A stretch of DNA of 6,325 nucleotides from Hydrogenothermaceae bacterium (lineage in GTDB: Bacteria > Aquificota > Aquificia > Aquificales > Hydrogenothermaceae): assembly GCA_027052485.1 (NCBI GenBank), contig JALUFA010000011.1:1-6325 (forward strand). Reading direction: 5' to 3'. The notes below the pieces were generated by a model, which did not search any database, had not been told where the DNA came from, and saw only the letters and a program-made list of their open reading frames with translations. Below, piece by piece: positions 1-5,752 of the stretch; within the stretch, counting starts at the first letter, position 1, and each line of letters begins with the position of its first letter. Both the position numbers and the translations under genes were made by a program.

Positions 1-220
1 CTTTAACATCCTGTTTTAAAAGCACAACATTTTCTACATTGTTAAAGTACACAACCTCACAATCAACGTTCTTACAAAAGAAAAACCCAGCGTAAGTTTT
101 CAAAGGTTTGTTTAGTAAACTTTTAACGGTTATCTCTTTTACAGGAAAACCTTTACTTTTGCATTGGGGGCAAGTTTCCAGTTCTGAAATTTTTTTCAGC
201 CCTGTAAGCATAATTTCCAT
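1..220 (-). CDS. CopZ-type zinc-binding domain protein (partial, runs off left edge)
   Basis: The first 73 residues are visible and the reading frame is open to the window edge, so the C-terminal part is missing. The visible part has CPQC at residues 17-20 and a second cysteine pair, C49 and C54, in FFFCKNVDCEVVYFN. This CxxC...Cx4C pattern followed by VVYF is how I recognise the N-terminal zinc-binding domain of CopZ proteins such as the Archaeoglobus copper chaperone. In that family the domain can be followed by a BFD-like [2Fe-2S] domain and sometimes a heavy-metal-associated domain, and the protein passes copper to a CopA-type ATPase. Those parts would lie outside the window and are not seen. 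A 16-residue extension precedes the first cysteine. The ATG at 220 is preferred over an in-frame ATG three codons later because AGGAG lies 8 nt upstream of it. The gene is divergent from argD. The domain call is fairly sure; a copper role is inference. Confidence 0.72.
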   Translation of the reverse strand, partial: MEIMLTGLKKISELETCPQCKSKGFPVKEITVKSLLNKPLKTYAGFFFCKNVDCEVVYFNNVENVVLLKQDVK

Positions 221-243
221 GGTTTATTCTCCTGATTTATAAT
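215..243 (+). promoter_or_regulatory. Candidate sigma70-type promoter for argD and the downstream run
   Basis: A perfect TATAAT is at 238-243, with TTTCCA (four of six matches to TTGACA) at 215-220 and a 17-bp spacer. The start site would be near 250, giving a leader of about 40 nt before the argD ATG. The -35 element would overlap the start codon of the divergent gene. An alternative -10, TATAAA at 267-272 with TTAATA at 244-249, fits the sequence less well because it would start transcription inside the argD ribosome binding site. Confidence 0.38.
229..233 (-). promoter_or_regulatory. Shine-Dalgarno for the CopZ-like gene
   Basis: Read on the minus strand this is AGGAG, 8 nt before the ATG ending at 220. 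It decides between that ATG and the in-frame ATG at codon 4, which would lie too far downstream. Confidence 0.7.
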
Positions 244-255
244 TTAATAGTTAAA

Positions 256-285
256 ATCATATAGACTATAAATATCAGGATACAA
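256..285 (-). promoter_or_regulatory. Candidate sigma70-type promoter for the CopZ-like gene
   Basis: On the minus strand TATGAT (261-256) matches the -10 consensus at five of six positions. It lies 18 bp from TTGTAT (285-280), which matches the -35 consensus only at TTG. Transcription would begin near 249, leaving a leader of about 30 nt that includes the Shine-Dalgarno. In DNA this AT-rich such matches arise easily, so this is only a candidate. Confidence 0.3.
260..270. repeat. 11-bp palindrome in the divergent intergenic region
   Basis: TATAG-A-CTATA is a perfect inverted repeat with 5-bp arms around one base. It overlaps the candidate minus-strand -10 box (256-261) and lies about 10-20 nt downstream of the likely argD start site, where an operator would sit. 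The arms do not extend further on either side, and the site is AT-rich, so chance is a real alternative. Confidence 0.35.
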
Positions 286-289
286 ACAG

Positions 290-1459
290 ATGATAAACAA
301 TCTCATACAGGAAGAAAAAAAGTACCTTATAGGAAACTACGCAAGGTTTCCAGTTGCCTTCGAAAGGGGAGAAGGTGTTTATCTGTACGATACCGAAGGA
401 AAAAAATACCTTGATATGCTTGCAGGAATAGCCGTAAACACACTAGGCTATAGCCATCCAAAGCTAATAAAAGCTTTAGAAGAACAGATAAAAAAGCTCA
501 TCCACGTTTCTAATCTGTTTTATATACCTCCACAGATTGAGGTTGCAAAGCTTTTAGTTGAAAACACATGTGGAGACAAAGTTTTTTTCTGCAATTCTGG
601 AGCCGAGGCAAATGAAGCTGCGATAAAACTTGTTAGAAAGTACTTTTATGATAAAGGAAGGCCTGACAAGTACGAAATTATAACATTCACCGGTGGATTT
701 CACGGAAGAACAATAGGTTCTCTTACAGCAACCGCCCAACCAAAGTACCATGAGGGTTTTAAACCCCTTTTACAGGGCATAAGATACGCAGAGTTCAACA
801 ATCCAGAGAGTTTAAAAGAGACTATAACAGATAAAACCGCTGCCATTATGTTTGAGTTCATACAGGGTGAAGGTGGCATAAATCCAATTGACCCTCAGTT
901 TTTAGAAACGATAAAACAGATAGCAAAAGAAAAAGAGCTTTTAATTGTAGTTGATGAAGTTCAAACAGGGATAGGAAGAACTGGAAAACTGTTTGCATAC
1001 CAGCATTACGACATTGAGCCAGATATTATAACTTCAGCAAAAGGTTTAGGTGGTGGTGTACCTGTTGGGGCAGTTATTGCAAAAGATGAAGTAGCGAGAG
1101 TGTTAACTCCGGGAACCCACGGCTCAACGTTTGGCGGAAACTACCTTGCAATGGTTGCTGCCAAGGTTGTACTGGAGGAAGTATTAGCAGAGGGATTTTT
1201 AACAAAGGTAGTAGAAAACGGTATTTATCTTAAGGAAGGTCTAAGACGTATTGGACTGAAACCAAAAGGCTACGGACTGATGGTTGGAGTAGACCTTCCA
1301 GAAAGCATAAGCGCAAAGGAGATAGCAAAAAAAGCCTTAGAAAAAGGTTTAATAGTAGGTACTGCCGGTACAAACACACTAAGATTCGTACCACCTCTAA
1401 TAGTAGAAAAAAATCACATAGACGAAGCCATAAACATACTGGAGGGATTATTAAAATGA
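290..1459 (+). CDS. argD: Acetylornithine aminotransferase (PLP-dependent, class III)
   Basis: This 389-residue cytoplasmic enzyme should transfer the amino group between glutamate and N-acetylglutamate 5-semialdehyde, giving N-acetylornithine in arginine synthesis; many ArgD enzymes also serve as succinyl-diaminopimelate aminotransferase in lysine synthesis. Length is normal for ArgD. Visible class III landmarks in order are GAEANE (104-109, phosphate binding), FHGRT (137-141), EFIQGEGG (189-196), VVDEVQTGIGRTG (220-232) with PLP-ring-binding D222, SAKGLGGG (249-256) with the Schiff-base lysine K251, HGSTFGGN (277-284) and LRFVPPL (364-370). The full domain is intact. AGGA at 277-280 lies 9 nt before the chosen ATG. 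The gene opens the plus-strand run and its stop overlaps the next start (ATGA). No other arginine gene is visible in the window. The closely related GABA or ornithine aminotransferases are possible but fit the length and FIQGEGG motif less well. Confidence 0.93.
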   Translation: MINNLIQEEKKYLIGNYARFPVAFERGEGVYLYDTEGKKYLDMLAGIAVNTLGYSHPKLIKALEEQIKKLIHVSNLFYIPPQIEVAKLLVENTCGDKVFFCNSGAEANEAAIKLVRKYFYDKGRPDKYEIITFTGGFHGRTIGSLTATAQPKYHEGFKPLLQGIRYAEFNNPESLKETITDKTAAIMFEFIQGEGGINPIDPQFLETIKQIAKEKELLIVVDEVQTGIGRTGKLFAYQHYDIEPDIITSAKGLGGGVPVGAVIAKDEVARVLTPGTHGSTFGGNYLAMVAAKVVLEEVLAEGFLTKVVENGIYLKEGLRRIGLKPKGYGLMVGVDLPESISAKEIAKKALEKGLIVGTAGTNTLRFVPPLIVEKNHIDEAINILEGLLK

Positions 1460-2235
1460 AAAGATTGTTAGTTTCTACCTTACTTTTAACTACAGCAGGA
1501 AGTTATGCTTTGCCTTTACCTTTTGAGTTTAAGGCAGGATTAGGCTACACGTGGCTTTCCCCCTCAGGATACGTAAGTTATGGAGATAACTATCAAACAG
1601 ACGAAGCAGACCTAAAAGATGACCTACATCTGGGAGACTCAAACAACATCTCAGCATACGTACAGTTTGGTTTACCTGTACTTCCAAATATAAGACTTGA
1701 GTATCTTCCTACAAAGTTTGACGGTTCAGGTAAAGCGAGAAAAACCATTCACTTTGGAGATATTACAATCTCAGGTACAGATAGGGTAACAACAAAGATA
1801 GACATAAAACAATACGACCTAGACCTGTTTTACAGAATACACTTTCCTTTCATAACTCCAAGAATAGGTTTAGCTGTTAAATACTTAGACGGATACATCG
1901 ACGTGAAAACTTTATATACCCAGCAACACGAACATGTAGATATAAACATTCCAATACCTTTAGTTTATGCTGGAACCACTGTAGATGTACCTATACTTCC
2001 CCTGCAACTGGACGTTGATGGAAAGGGGATAACCTACAACGGAAACTATGCATTTGATATTAAGGCGATGGGCAAATTAACCGTCAAAAAGCTTTCTCCT
2101 ATAGCTGAGGCTTACATAGGGCTTGGCTACAGATACCAAAGGTATAGATTAAAAGATGTAGATGTAGACGGGAAAAACTTAAATTCAGATATTAAATTTA
2201 AGGGACCGTTTATAGAGGCTGGTTTTGCATTTTAA
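1456..2235 (+). CDS. Outer membrane beta-barrel protein, TIGR04219 type
   Basis: The 259-residue product starts with a signal peptide: K2-R3, a hydrophobic stretch at 4-14, and a probable signal peptidase I site after S-Y-A (residue 18). The remainder alternates polar and hydrophobic residues, with aromatic-rich strands such as KAGLGYTW (26-33), ISAYVQFG (65-72), YDLDLFYRIHF (120-130) and AYIGLGYRYQRYRL (219-232). The last residues, FIEAGFAF, end in Phe, the outer-membrane insertion signal of barrel proteins. LPVLPNIRLEY (73-83) resembles the conserved PxLPNI segment of TIGR04219 outer membrane proteins, and the length fits. Residues 162-193 form a Pro/Val/Ile-rich stretch (IPIPLV, DVPILPLQLDVDG) that looks unlike a barrel strand and may be a long loop. 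The substrate or role is unknown. The ATG overlaps the argD stop, with GGAGG at 1441-1445 inside argD, so translation is likely coupled. There is no obvious functional link to its neighbours. Confidence 0.8.
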   Translation: MKRLLVSTLLLTTAGSYALPLPFEFKAGLGYTWLSPSGYVSYGDNYQTDEADLKDDLHLGDSNNISAYVQFGLPVLPNIRLEYLPTKFDGSGKARKTIHFGDITISGTDRVTTKIDIKQYDLDLFYRIHFPFITPRIGLAVKYLDGYIDVKTLYTQQHEHVDINIPIPLVYAGTTVDVPILPLQLDVDGKGITYNGNYAFDIKAMGKLTVKKLSPIAEAYIGLGYRYQRYRLKDVDVDGKNLNSDIKFKGPFIEAGFAF

Positions 2236-2256
2236 AAAACATTTTGAGGTTAGCAG

Positions 2257-4365
2257 ATGGAAATAGGAGAAAAGGATATTGTTGAATACTTAAAGAAAAG
2301 AAAAAAGCCAGCTTACTTTAAAACATTGGTAAAGGAGCTTGGTTTAGCAAAAGACGACAAAAAGAAGTTAAGAAAGCTTTTAAAGAAACTACAGAAAAAA
2401 CGCTTAGTTAAGTACGACAAGGGTAAATACAAGCTTGTGGAAAACAAAGAAGATGAAGAACTTATTGAAGGTATTGTAGAAGCCCACCCAAGTGGATACG
2501 GATTCTTGATAGTAGGTGATGACGTTGAGGATTTATTTATTCCTCCTCCTGAGATGAAGTATCTTTTTGATGGGGACAGGGTTCTTGTAAAGCCTATAAA
2601 GAAGAAGAAAAAAGATGAAGCAAAGGTTATCAAAGTCTTAGAAAGGGCTGTAAAAGAGGCCGTAGGGGTATTAAAAAAAGATAAATCTGGCTACTACGTG
2701 CTCTTATCAGACACGGTTATTCCCCATAAGATTTACGTTCCTAAAAAAGAAGCCCAGACTATCCAAAAAGGAACATACGTTGTAGTAAAGATAACCCAAT
2801 ATCCAGCCCCAGGGGTAAAGGCAAAAGGAAAGATAGTTCAGGTTCTTGGTAAAACCAAAAATACAAAGACCGTCGCCGAGATTATAGCCAGAAAGTACAA
2901 CCTACCTATGACCCACTCAGAAGAAGCCTTAAAAGAGGCAACAGCACTATCTCCAGTAGTTAGGAGAACAAAAAACAGAAGAGACCTAACAGAGCAAATA
3001 TGCTTTACCATTGACCCGGATAGCGCTAGAGACTTTGATGATGCAGTAGCCATTGAAAAAGAGGGAGACAAGTACAGACTCTTCGTCCACATTGCTGACG
3101 TTAGCCATTATGTCAAAGAAGGTTCAGCGATAGACAAAGAAGCCTTTAAAAGAGGTAATACTTACTATCTTCCAGAGTACGCCCTGCATATGTTGCCAGA
3201 AAGATTGGCATCAGAGCTTTGTAGCCTACGTCCCAATGAAAAAAAGTACGCCTTTACCTGTGAGATGCTTATAAATCAACAGGGAGAGGTTGAGGATTAC
3301 GATATTTATGAGAGTGTTATAGAAAGCAAGGCAAGGCTTACATATGACCAGGCATTGGCCATAATGCTTGGAGACCCGGACATTACCGAAAAGTTTAAAC
3401 ATGTAGAGCAGCCTCTAAAATATATGGAAGAGCTTGCAAAAATCCTGATTAGAGAACGCGAAAAAAGAGGAAGCATAGACTTTGACCTTCCAGAAAGCCA
3501 GATACTCTTTACCCCGACAGGAGACCCTTACGACGTTATCCCGTACGAAAGGCATTTCGCCCATAGACTTATTGAAGAGTTCATGATAATAGCCAATATC
3601 ACAGTCGCAAAACATATGGAAAAAACAATGGAGCCCTTCATTTACAGGATTCACGAAGAACCAGAGCTAGAAAAGGTTAGAAAGTTTGTAGATGTTGTTG
3701 CAGGGCTTGGATACAAAGTTGAGTACCCAAAAGAGGTTTCTCCGAAGTTCATCCAAAAGATACTAAAAAAAGTTGCCGGAACAGAGGAAGAGCCCCTTAT
3801 CAGATTCTTAGCACTAAGAACAATGAAACAGGCAAAATACTCAACTGAAAACTTAGGACACTTTGGATTAGCCCTAGATACCTATACCCACTTTACATCT
3901 CCAATCAGAAGATACGCAGACCTTGTAGTCCATAGAATGCTGAAAAAGTCCATAAAGAAAAAGTTCACTAAAAAAGACTTAAAGGAACTTCCAGAAAAGC
4001 TTGAAGAGGTTGCAGCTCAGTGTTCTAAGATGGAAAGGGTAGCGGAAGAAGCCGAAAGAGACGCTTTAGAAATCCTAAAACTTAGAATCCTTTCAGGACA
4101 CATAGGAGAAGAGTTTGAAGGAATAATAACCGGAATCGTTTCATTCGGATTCTTTGTAGAGCTTGAAAGGTACTTAATAGAAGGGCTTGTTCCTATATCA
4201 TCTGTAGAAGGATACTACATATATGATCCAGACAACCACAGATTTATAAAAGAAGATGGCAGTAAGCAGTTTAGACTCGGGGATAAAGTAAAGGTTAAAA
4301 TCGCAAACGTTGATGAAGACCTAAAGAAACTAGACCTTGCCCTTGTGGAAGAGGAGAAAAAATAG
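2257..4365 (+). CDS. rnr: Ribonuclease R (RNase II/RNB family 3'-5' exoribonuclease)
   Basis: A 702-residue cytoplasmic hydrolytic exonuclease that degrades structured RNA from the 3' end, acting in mRNA decay and rRNA/tmRNA quality control. Domain order is complete: N-terminal winged-helix (about 5-62, IVEYLKK...KYDKGKYKLV), cold-shock domain 1 (about 70-130, with GIVEAHPSGYGFLI), cold-shock domain 2 (about 135-198), RNB catalytic domain (about 245-565) and S1 domain (about 618-698). The metal-binding aspartates of TIDPDSARDFDDA are D253, D259, D261 and D262, with the same spacing as in E. coli RNase II. Also present are AHRLIEEFMIIAN (435-447) and HFTSPIRRYADLVVHR (545-560), carrying the conserved arginine near the active site. 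It lacks the long basic C-terminal tail of the enterobacterial enzyme, which is usual for roughly 700-residue homologues. GAGG at 2246-2249 is 7 nt from the ATG. It ends in tandem stops, TAG then TAA. Confidence 0.96.
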   Translation: MEIGEKDIVEYLKKRKKPAYFKTLVKELGLAKDDKKKLRKLLKKLQKKRLVKYDKGKYKLVENKEDEELIEGIVEAHPSGYGFLIVGDDVEDLFIPPPEMKYLFDGDRVLVKPIKKKKKDEAKVIKVLERAVKEAVGVLKKDKSGYYVLLSDTVIPHKIYVPKKEAQTIQKGTYVVVKITQYPAPGVKAKGKIVQVLGKTKNTKTVAEIIARKYNLPMTHSEEALKEATALSPVVRRTKNRRDLTEQICFTIDPDSARDFDDAVAIEKEGDKYRLFVHIADVSHYVKEGSAIDKEAFKRGNTYYLPEYALHMLPERLASELCSLRPNEKKYAFTCEMLINQQGEVEDYDIYESVIESKARLTYDQALAIMLGDPDITEKFKHVEQPLKYMEELAKILIREREKRGSIDFDLPESQILFTPTGDPYDVIPYERHFAHRLIEEFMIIANITVAKHMEKTMEPFIYRIHEEPELEKVRKFVDVVAGLGYKVEYPKEVSPKFIQKILKKVAGTEEEPLIRFLALRTMKQAKYSTENLGHFGLALDTYTHFTSPIRRYADLVVHRMLKKSIKKKFTKKDLKELPEKLEEVAAQCSKMERVAEEAERDALEILKLRILSGHIGEEFEGIITGIVSFGFFVELERYLIEGLVPISSVEGYYIYDPDNHRFIKEDGSKQFRLGDKVKVKIANVDEDLKKLDLALVEEEKK

Positions 4366-4371
4366 TAAAAT
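4343..4371 (+). promoter_or_regulatory. Candidate internal promoter for rplS
   Basis: TTGTGG (4343-4348) and TAAAAT (4366-4371, five of six matches to TATAAT) are 17 bp apart and straddle the end of rnr. Transcription would begin near 4378, about 35 nt before rplS. A separate promoter would let a ribosomal protein be made at a higher level than RNase R. The -35 is weak and AT-rich DNA gives many such matches. Confidence 0.3.
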
Positions 4372-4396
4372 ACTAGCTTGTCTTTTAAGAATTTAC

Positions 4397-4402
4397 AGGA
4401 GG
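4397..4402 (+). promoter_or_regulatory. Strong Shine-Dalgarno of rplS
   Basis: AGGAGG, the longest match to the anti-Shine-Dalgarno seen in this window, lies 10 nt before the rplS ATG. It contrasts with rnhB, which has none, and fits high expression of a ribosomal protein. Confidence 0.75.
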
Positions 4403-4412
4403 AAGCAGATAA

Positions 4413-4826
4413 ATGAGCACTGAATTACTTAGAAAAATAGAGGACAGGTACCTAGAAAACTCTAAAAACTGGCCTGACTTTAAACCTGGAGACACAGTAA
4501 AAGTTCACGTTAAGATTGAAGAAAGAGGAAAAGAGAGAATACAGGTTTTTGAAGGCGTAGTAACAAGAATAAAGGGAAGCGGTACAGGAAAAACTTTCAC
4601 AGTTAGAAAGGTTTCTTATGGCGTTGGAATGGAAAGAATATTCCCATTTGCATGCCCTTCTATAGCAAAAGTTGAAGTATCTAAAAGAGGTAAAGTCAGA
4701 AGAGCTAAACTCTACTACCTCAGAGAAAGAAAAGGTAAGGCTGCTAAAATTAGAGAAATCAAAGAGTGGGAAATCAAGAAAAGAGCAGCTGAATCAAAAG
4801 AAGCAAAAGAGGCTAAAGCAAGCTAA
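4413..4826 (+). CDS. rplS: 50S ribosomal protein L19
   Basis: L19 sits at the interface of the large and small ribosomal subunits, where it contributes to intersubunit bridges. The 137-residue product shows the family landmarks: [13 protein letters not shown] (23-35), RIQVFEGVV (42-50), [15 protein letters not shown] (64-78) and [22 protein letters not shown] (split here as [11 protein letters not shown] 92-102 and [11 protein letters not shown] 103-113). Typical L19 proteins end at about 115 residues. This one continues for about 22 more in a Lys/Glu/Ala-rich, probably helical tail (115-137), a moderate extension. In many bacteria rplS follows rpsP-rimM-trmD; here it follows rnr. It is 12 nt from rnhB and in the same reading frame as that gene. 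Confidence 0.97.
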   Translation: MSTELLRKIEDRYLENSKNWPDFKPGDTVKVHVKIEERGKERIQVFEGVVTRIKGSGTGKTFTVRKVSYGVGMERIFPFACPSIAKVEVSKRGKVRRAKLYYLRERKGKAAKIREIKEWEIKKRAAESKEAKEAKAS

Positions 4827-4838
4827 AATCCTTTTCTT

Positions 4839-5417
4839 ATGTTTTATATTGAGGAAAGTTTATATAAACAGGGTTATAAAAGAATAGTTGGAATAGATGA
4901 AGTTGGCAGGGGGCCTGTTGCAGGCCCTGTTGTTTCTGCCGCTGTTATATTCCCTTCAAATATTGATATCTTTCTAGACAGAGACTCAAAAAGACTTACC
5001 GAAAAAAAGAGAGAAACTCTGTACCCTATAATCTTAGAGAAAGCTATAGCAGTTGGAATAGGTGTGGTAGATAGCGCAGAAATAGATAAAATTAACATCC
5101 AAAATGCCACCCGCCTATCAATGGAAAGAGCCCTTCTTGCCTTAAAAACAGAGTTTGACTACATAATAACCGATTACTTTAAGTTTGACCCTTACCCTCA
5201 TATTGCAGTTAAAAAAGCAGATGAGAAAAGCATCTCTGTTGCCGCTGCTTCAGTAGTTGCAAAGGTTTATAGAGATAACATAATGAAAGAGTTTTCAAAA
5301 CTCTACCCCCACTCATTTGATAAACACAAAGGATATCCAACACAACAGCACAAAGAAGAAATTAGAAAGTACGGCTTTACCCCAATTCACAGAAAAAGCT
5401 TTAAGGTAAATCTATGA
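4839..5417 (+). CDS. rnhB: Ribonuclease HII
   Basis: The enzyme cuts RNA in RNA-DNA hybrids and begins ribonucleotide excision repair by nicking 5' of single ribonucleotides in DNA. At 192 residues it has the normal length. The catalytic set is D20-E21 in GIDEVGRGPVAGPV (18-31), D112 in IITDYF (109-114) and D128 in KADEKSISVAAASVVAKVYRD (starting at 126, ending at D146); the GRG motif at 23-25 is the one that senses the ribose 2'-OH. HKGYPTQQH (163-171) is also conserved in the family. The start is firm: the rplS TAA at 4824 is in the same frame, no codon between it and 4839 can initiate, and the next ATG would remove the active site. No Shine-Dalgarno precedes the ATG (upstream is pyrimidine-rich), so translation probably depends on ribosomes finishing rplS. 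The stop overlaps the next start as ATGA. Confidence 0.96.
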   Translation: MFYIEESLYKQGYKRIVGIDEVGRGPVAGPVVSAAVIFPSNIDIFLDRDSKRLTEKKRETLYPIILEKAIAVGIGVVDSAEIDKINIQNATRLSMERALLALKTEFDYIITDYFKFDPYPHIAVKKADEKSISVAAASVVAKVYRDNIMKEFSKLYPHSFDKHKGYPTQQHKEEIRKYGFTPIHRKSFKVNL

Positions 5418-5752
5418 ATAAAACCCAGATAGGAAGAAAAAACGAAAAGAAAGCCGCTGAATATCTAAAGAGCCTTGGTTTTGAAATTTTAAAGACCAAC
5501 TACTCAACCAGATATGGAGAGATAGACATCATAGCAAAACAAGATAAAACCGTCGTTTTTGTAGAAGTCAGAAGCAGAAAAAATCTATCTTATGGCTATC
5601 CTGAAGAGAGCATAAACGAGGCAAAAATCAACCGTATCAAAAAAACAGCAGAAATATTTTTGTTAGATTTTCAAGAATCTTTTGAGGATGTTAGGTTTGA
5701 CTTAATATCAGTAATCAATCAAAGCATAAGGCATATACAAGATGCATTCTGA
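5414..5752 (+). CDS. YraN/UPF0102 family predicted nuclease
   Basis: A 112-residue protein of the UPF0102 family (PF02021), a small restriction-endonuclease-like fold of unproven biological role, often found beside rnhB. Family motifs seen are GRKNEKKAAEYLKSLGFEIL (7-26), N29, YGEIDIIA (34-41) with E36 and D38, VVFVEVRSR (47-55) with E51, and YGYPEESINEAKINRIKKTA (60-79). The core corresponds to a D-x(n)-ExK nuclease motif, D38 and E51, but the usual Lys after E-V is Arg (R53). R53 could serve the same role or reduce catalysis. Length is normal. The ATG overlaps the rnhB stop by 4 nt, with a weak AAGG at 5403-5406, and its 3' end overlaps the next gene by 11 nt. A role in DNA repair or recombination is suggested by the RNase HII neighbour, but is inference only. 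Confidence 0.9.
   Translation: MNKTQIGRKNEKKAAEYLKSLGFEILKTNYSTRYGEIDIIAKQDKTVVFVEVRSRKNLSYGYPEESINEAKINRIKKTAEIFLLDFQESFEDVRFDLISVINQSIRHIQDAF

Noticed and set aside
554..751. Minus-strand frame within argD, and similar minus-strand frames at 2838-3092, 3415-3654 and 4874-5110.
   Set aside because: All lie opposite well-conserved coding sequence, have no recognisable domain, and carry no plausible start signal.
2313..2633. Open minus-strand frame of 106 codons opposite the start of rnr.
   Set aside because: Its product is Ser/Phe-rich because it is the complement of Lys/Glu codons of rnr. It has no family resemblance, and the plus strand is a clear RNase R.
4363..4386. Inverted repeat TAGTA-AAA-TACTA followed by a pyrimidine-rich run, as a terminator for rnr.
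   Set aside because: The stem is five pairs, four of them A-T, with a three-base loop, and the following run is broken by G and C. It would not be stable enough, least of all in a thermophile.
4672..4887. Open plus-strand frame of 71 codons across the rplS-rnhB junction.
   Set aside because: It lies in a different frame from both genes, which are firmly identified, and its Lys/Glu-rich composition is just the shifted reading of the rplS tail.
4911..4927. GC-rich inverted repeat GGGCCT-GTTGC-AGGCCC early in rnhB, standing out from AT-rich surroundings.
   Set aside because: It encodes the conserved GPVAGP of RNase HII, in which the Gly-Pro pair occurs twice. The repeat follows from the protein motif, and no T-tract follows it, so a terminator or regulatory hairpin is not supported.
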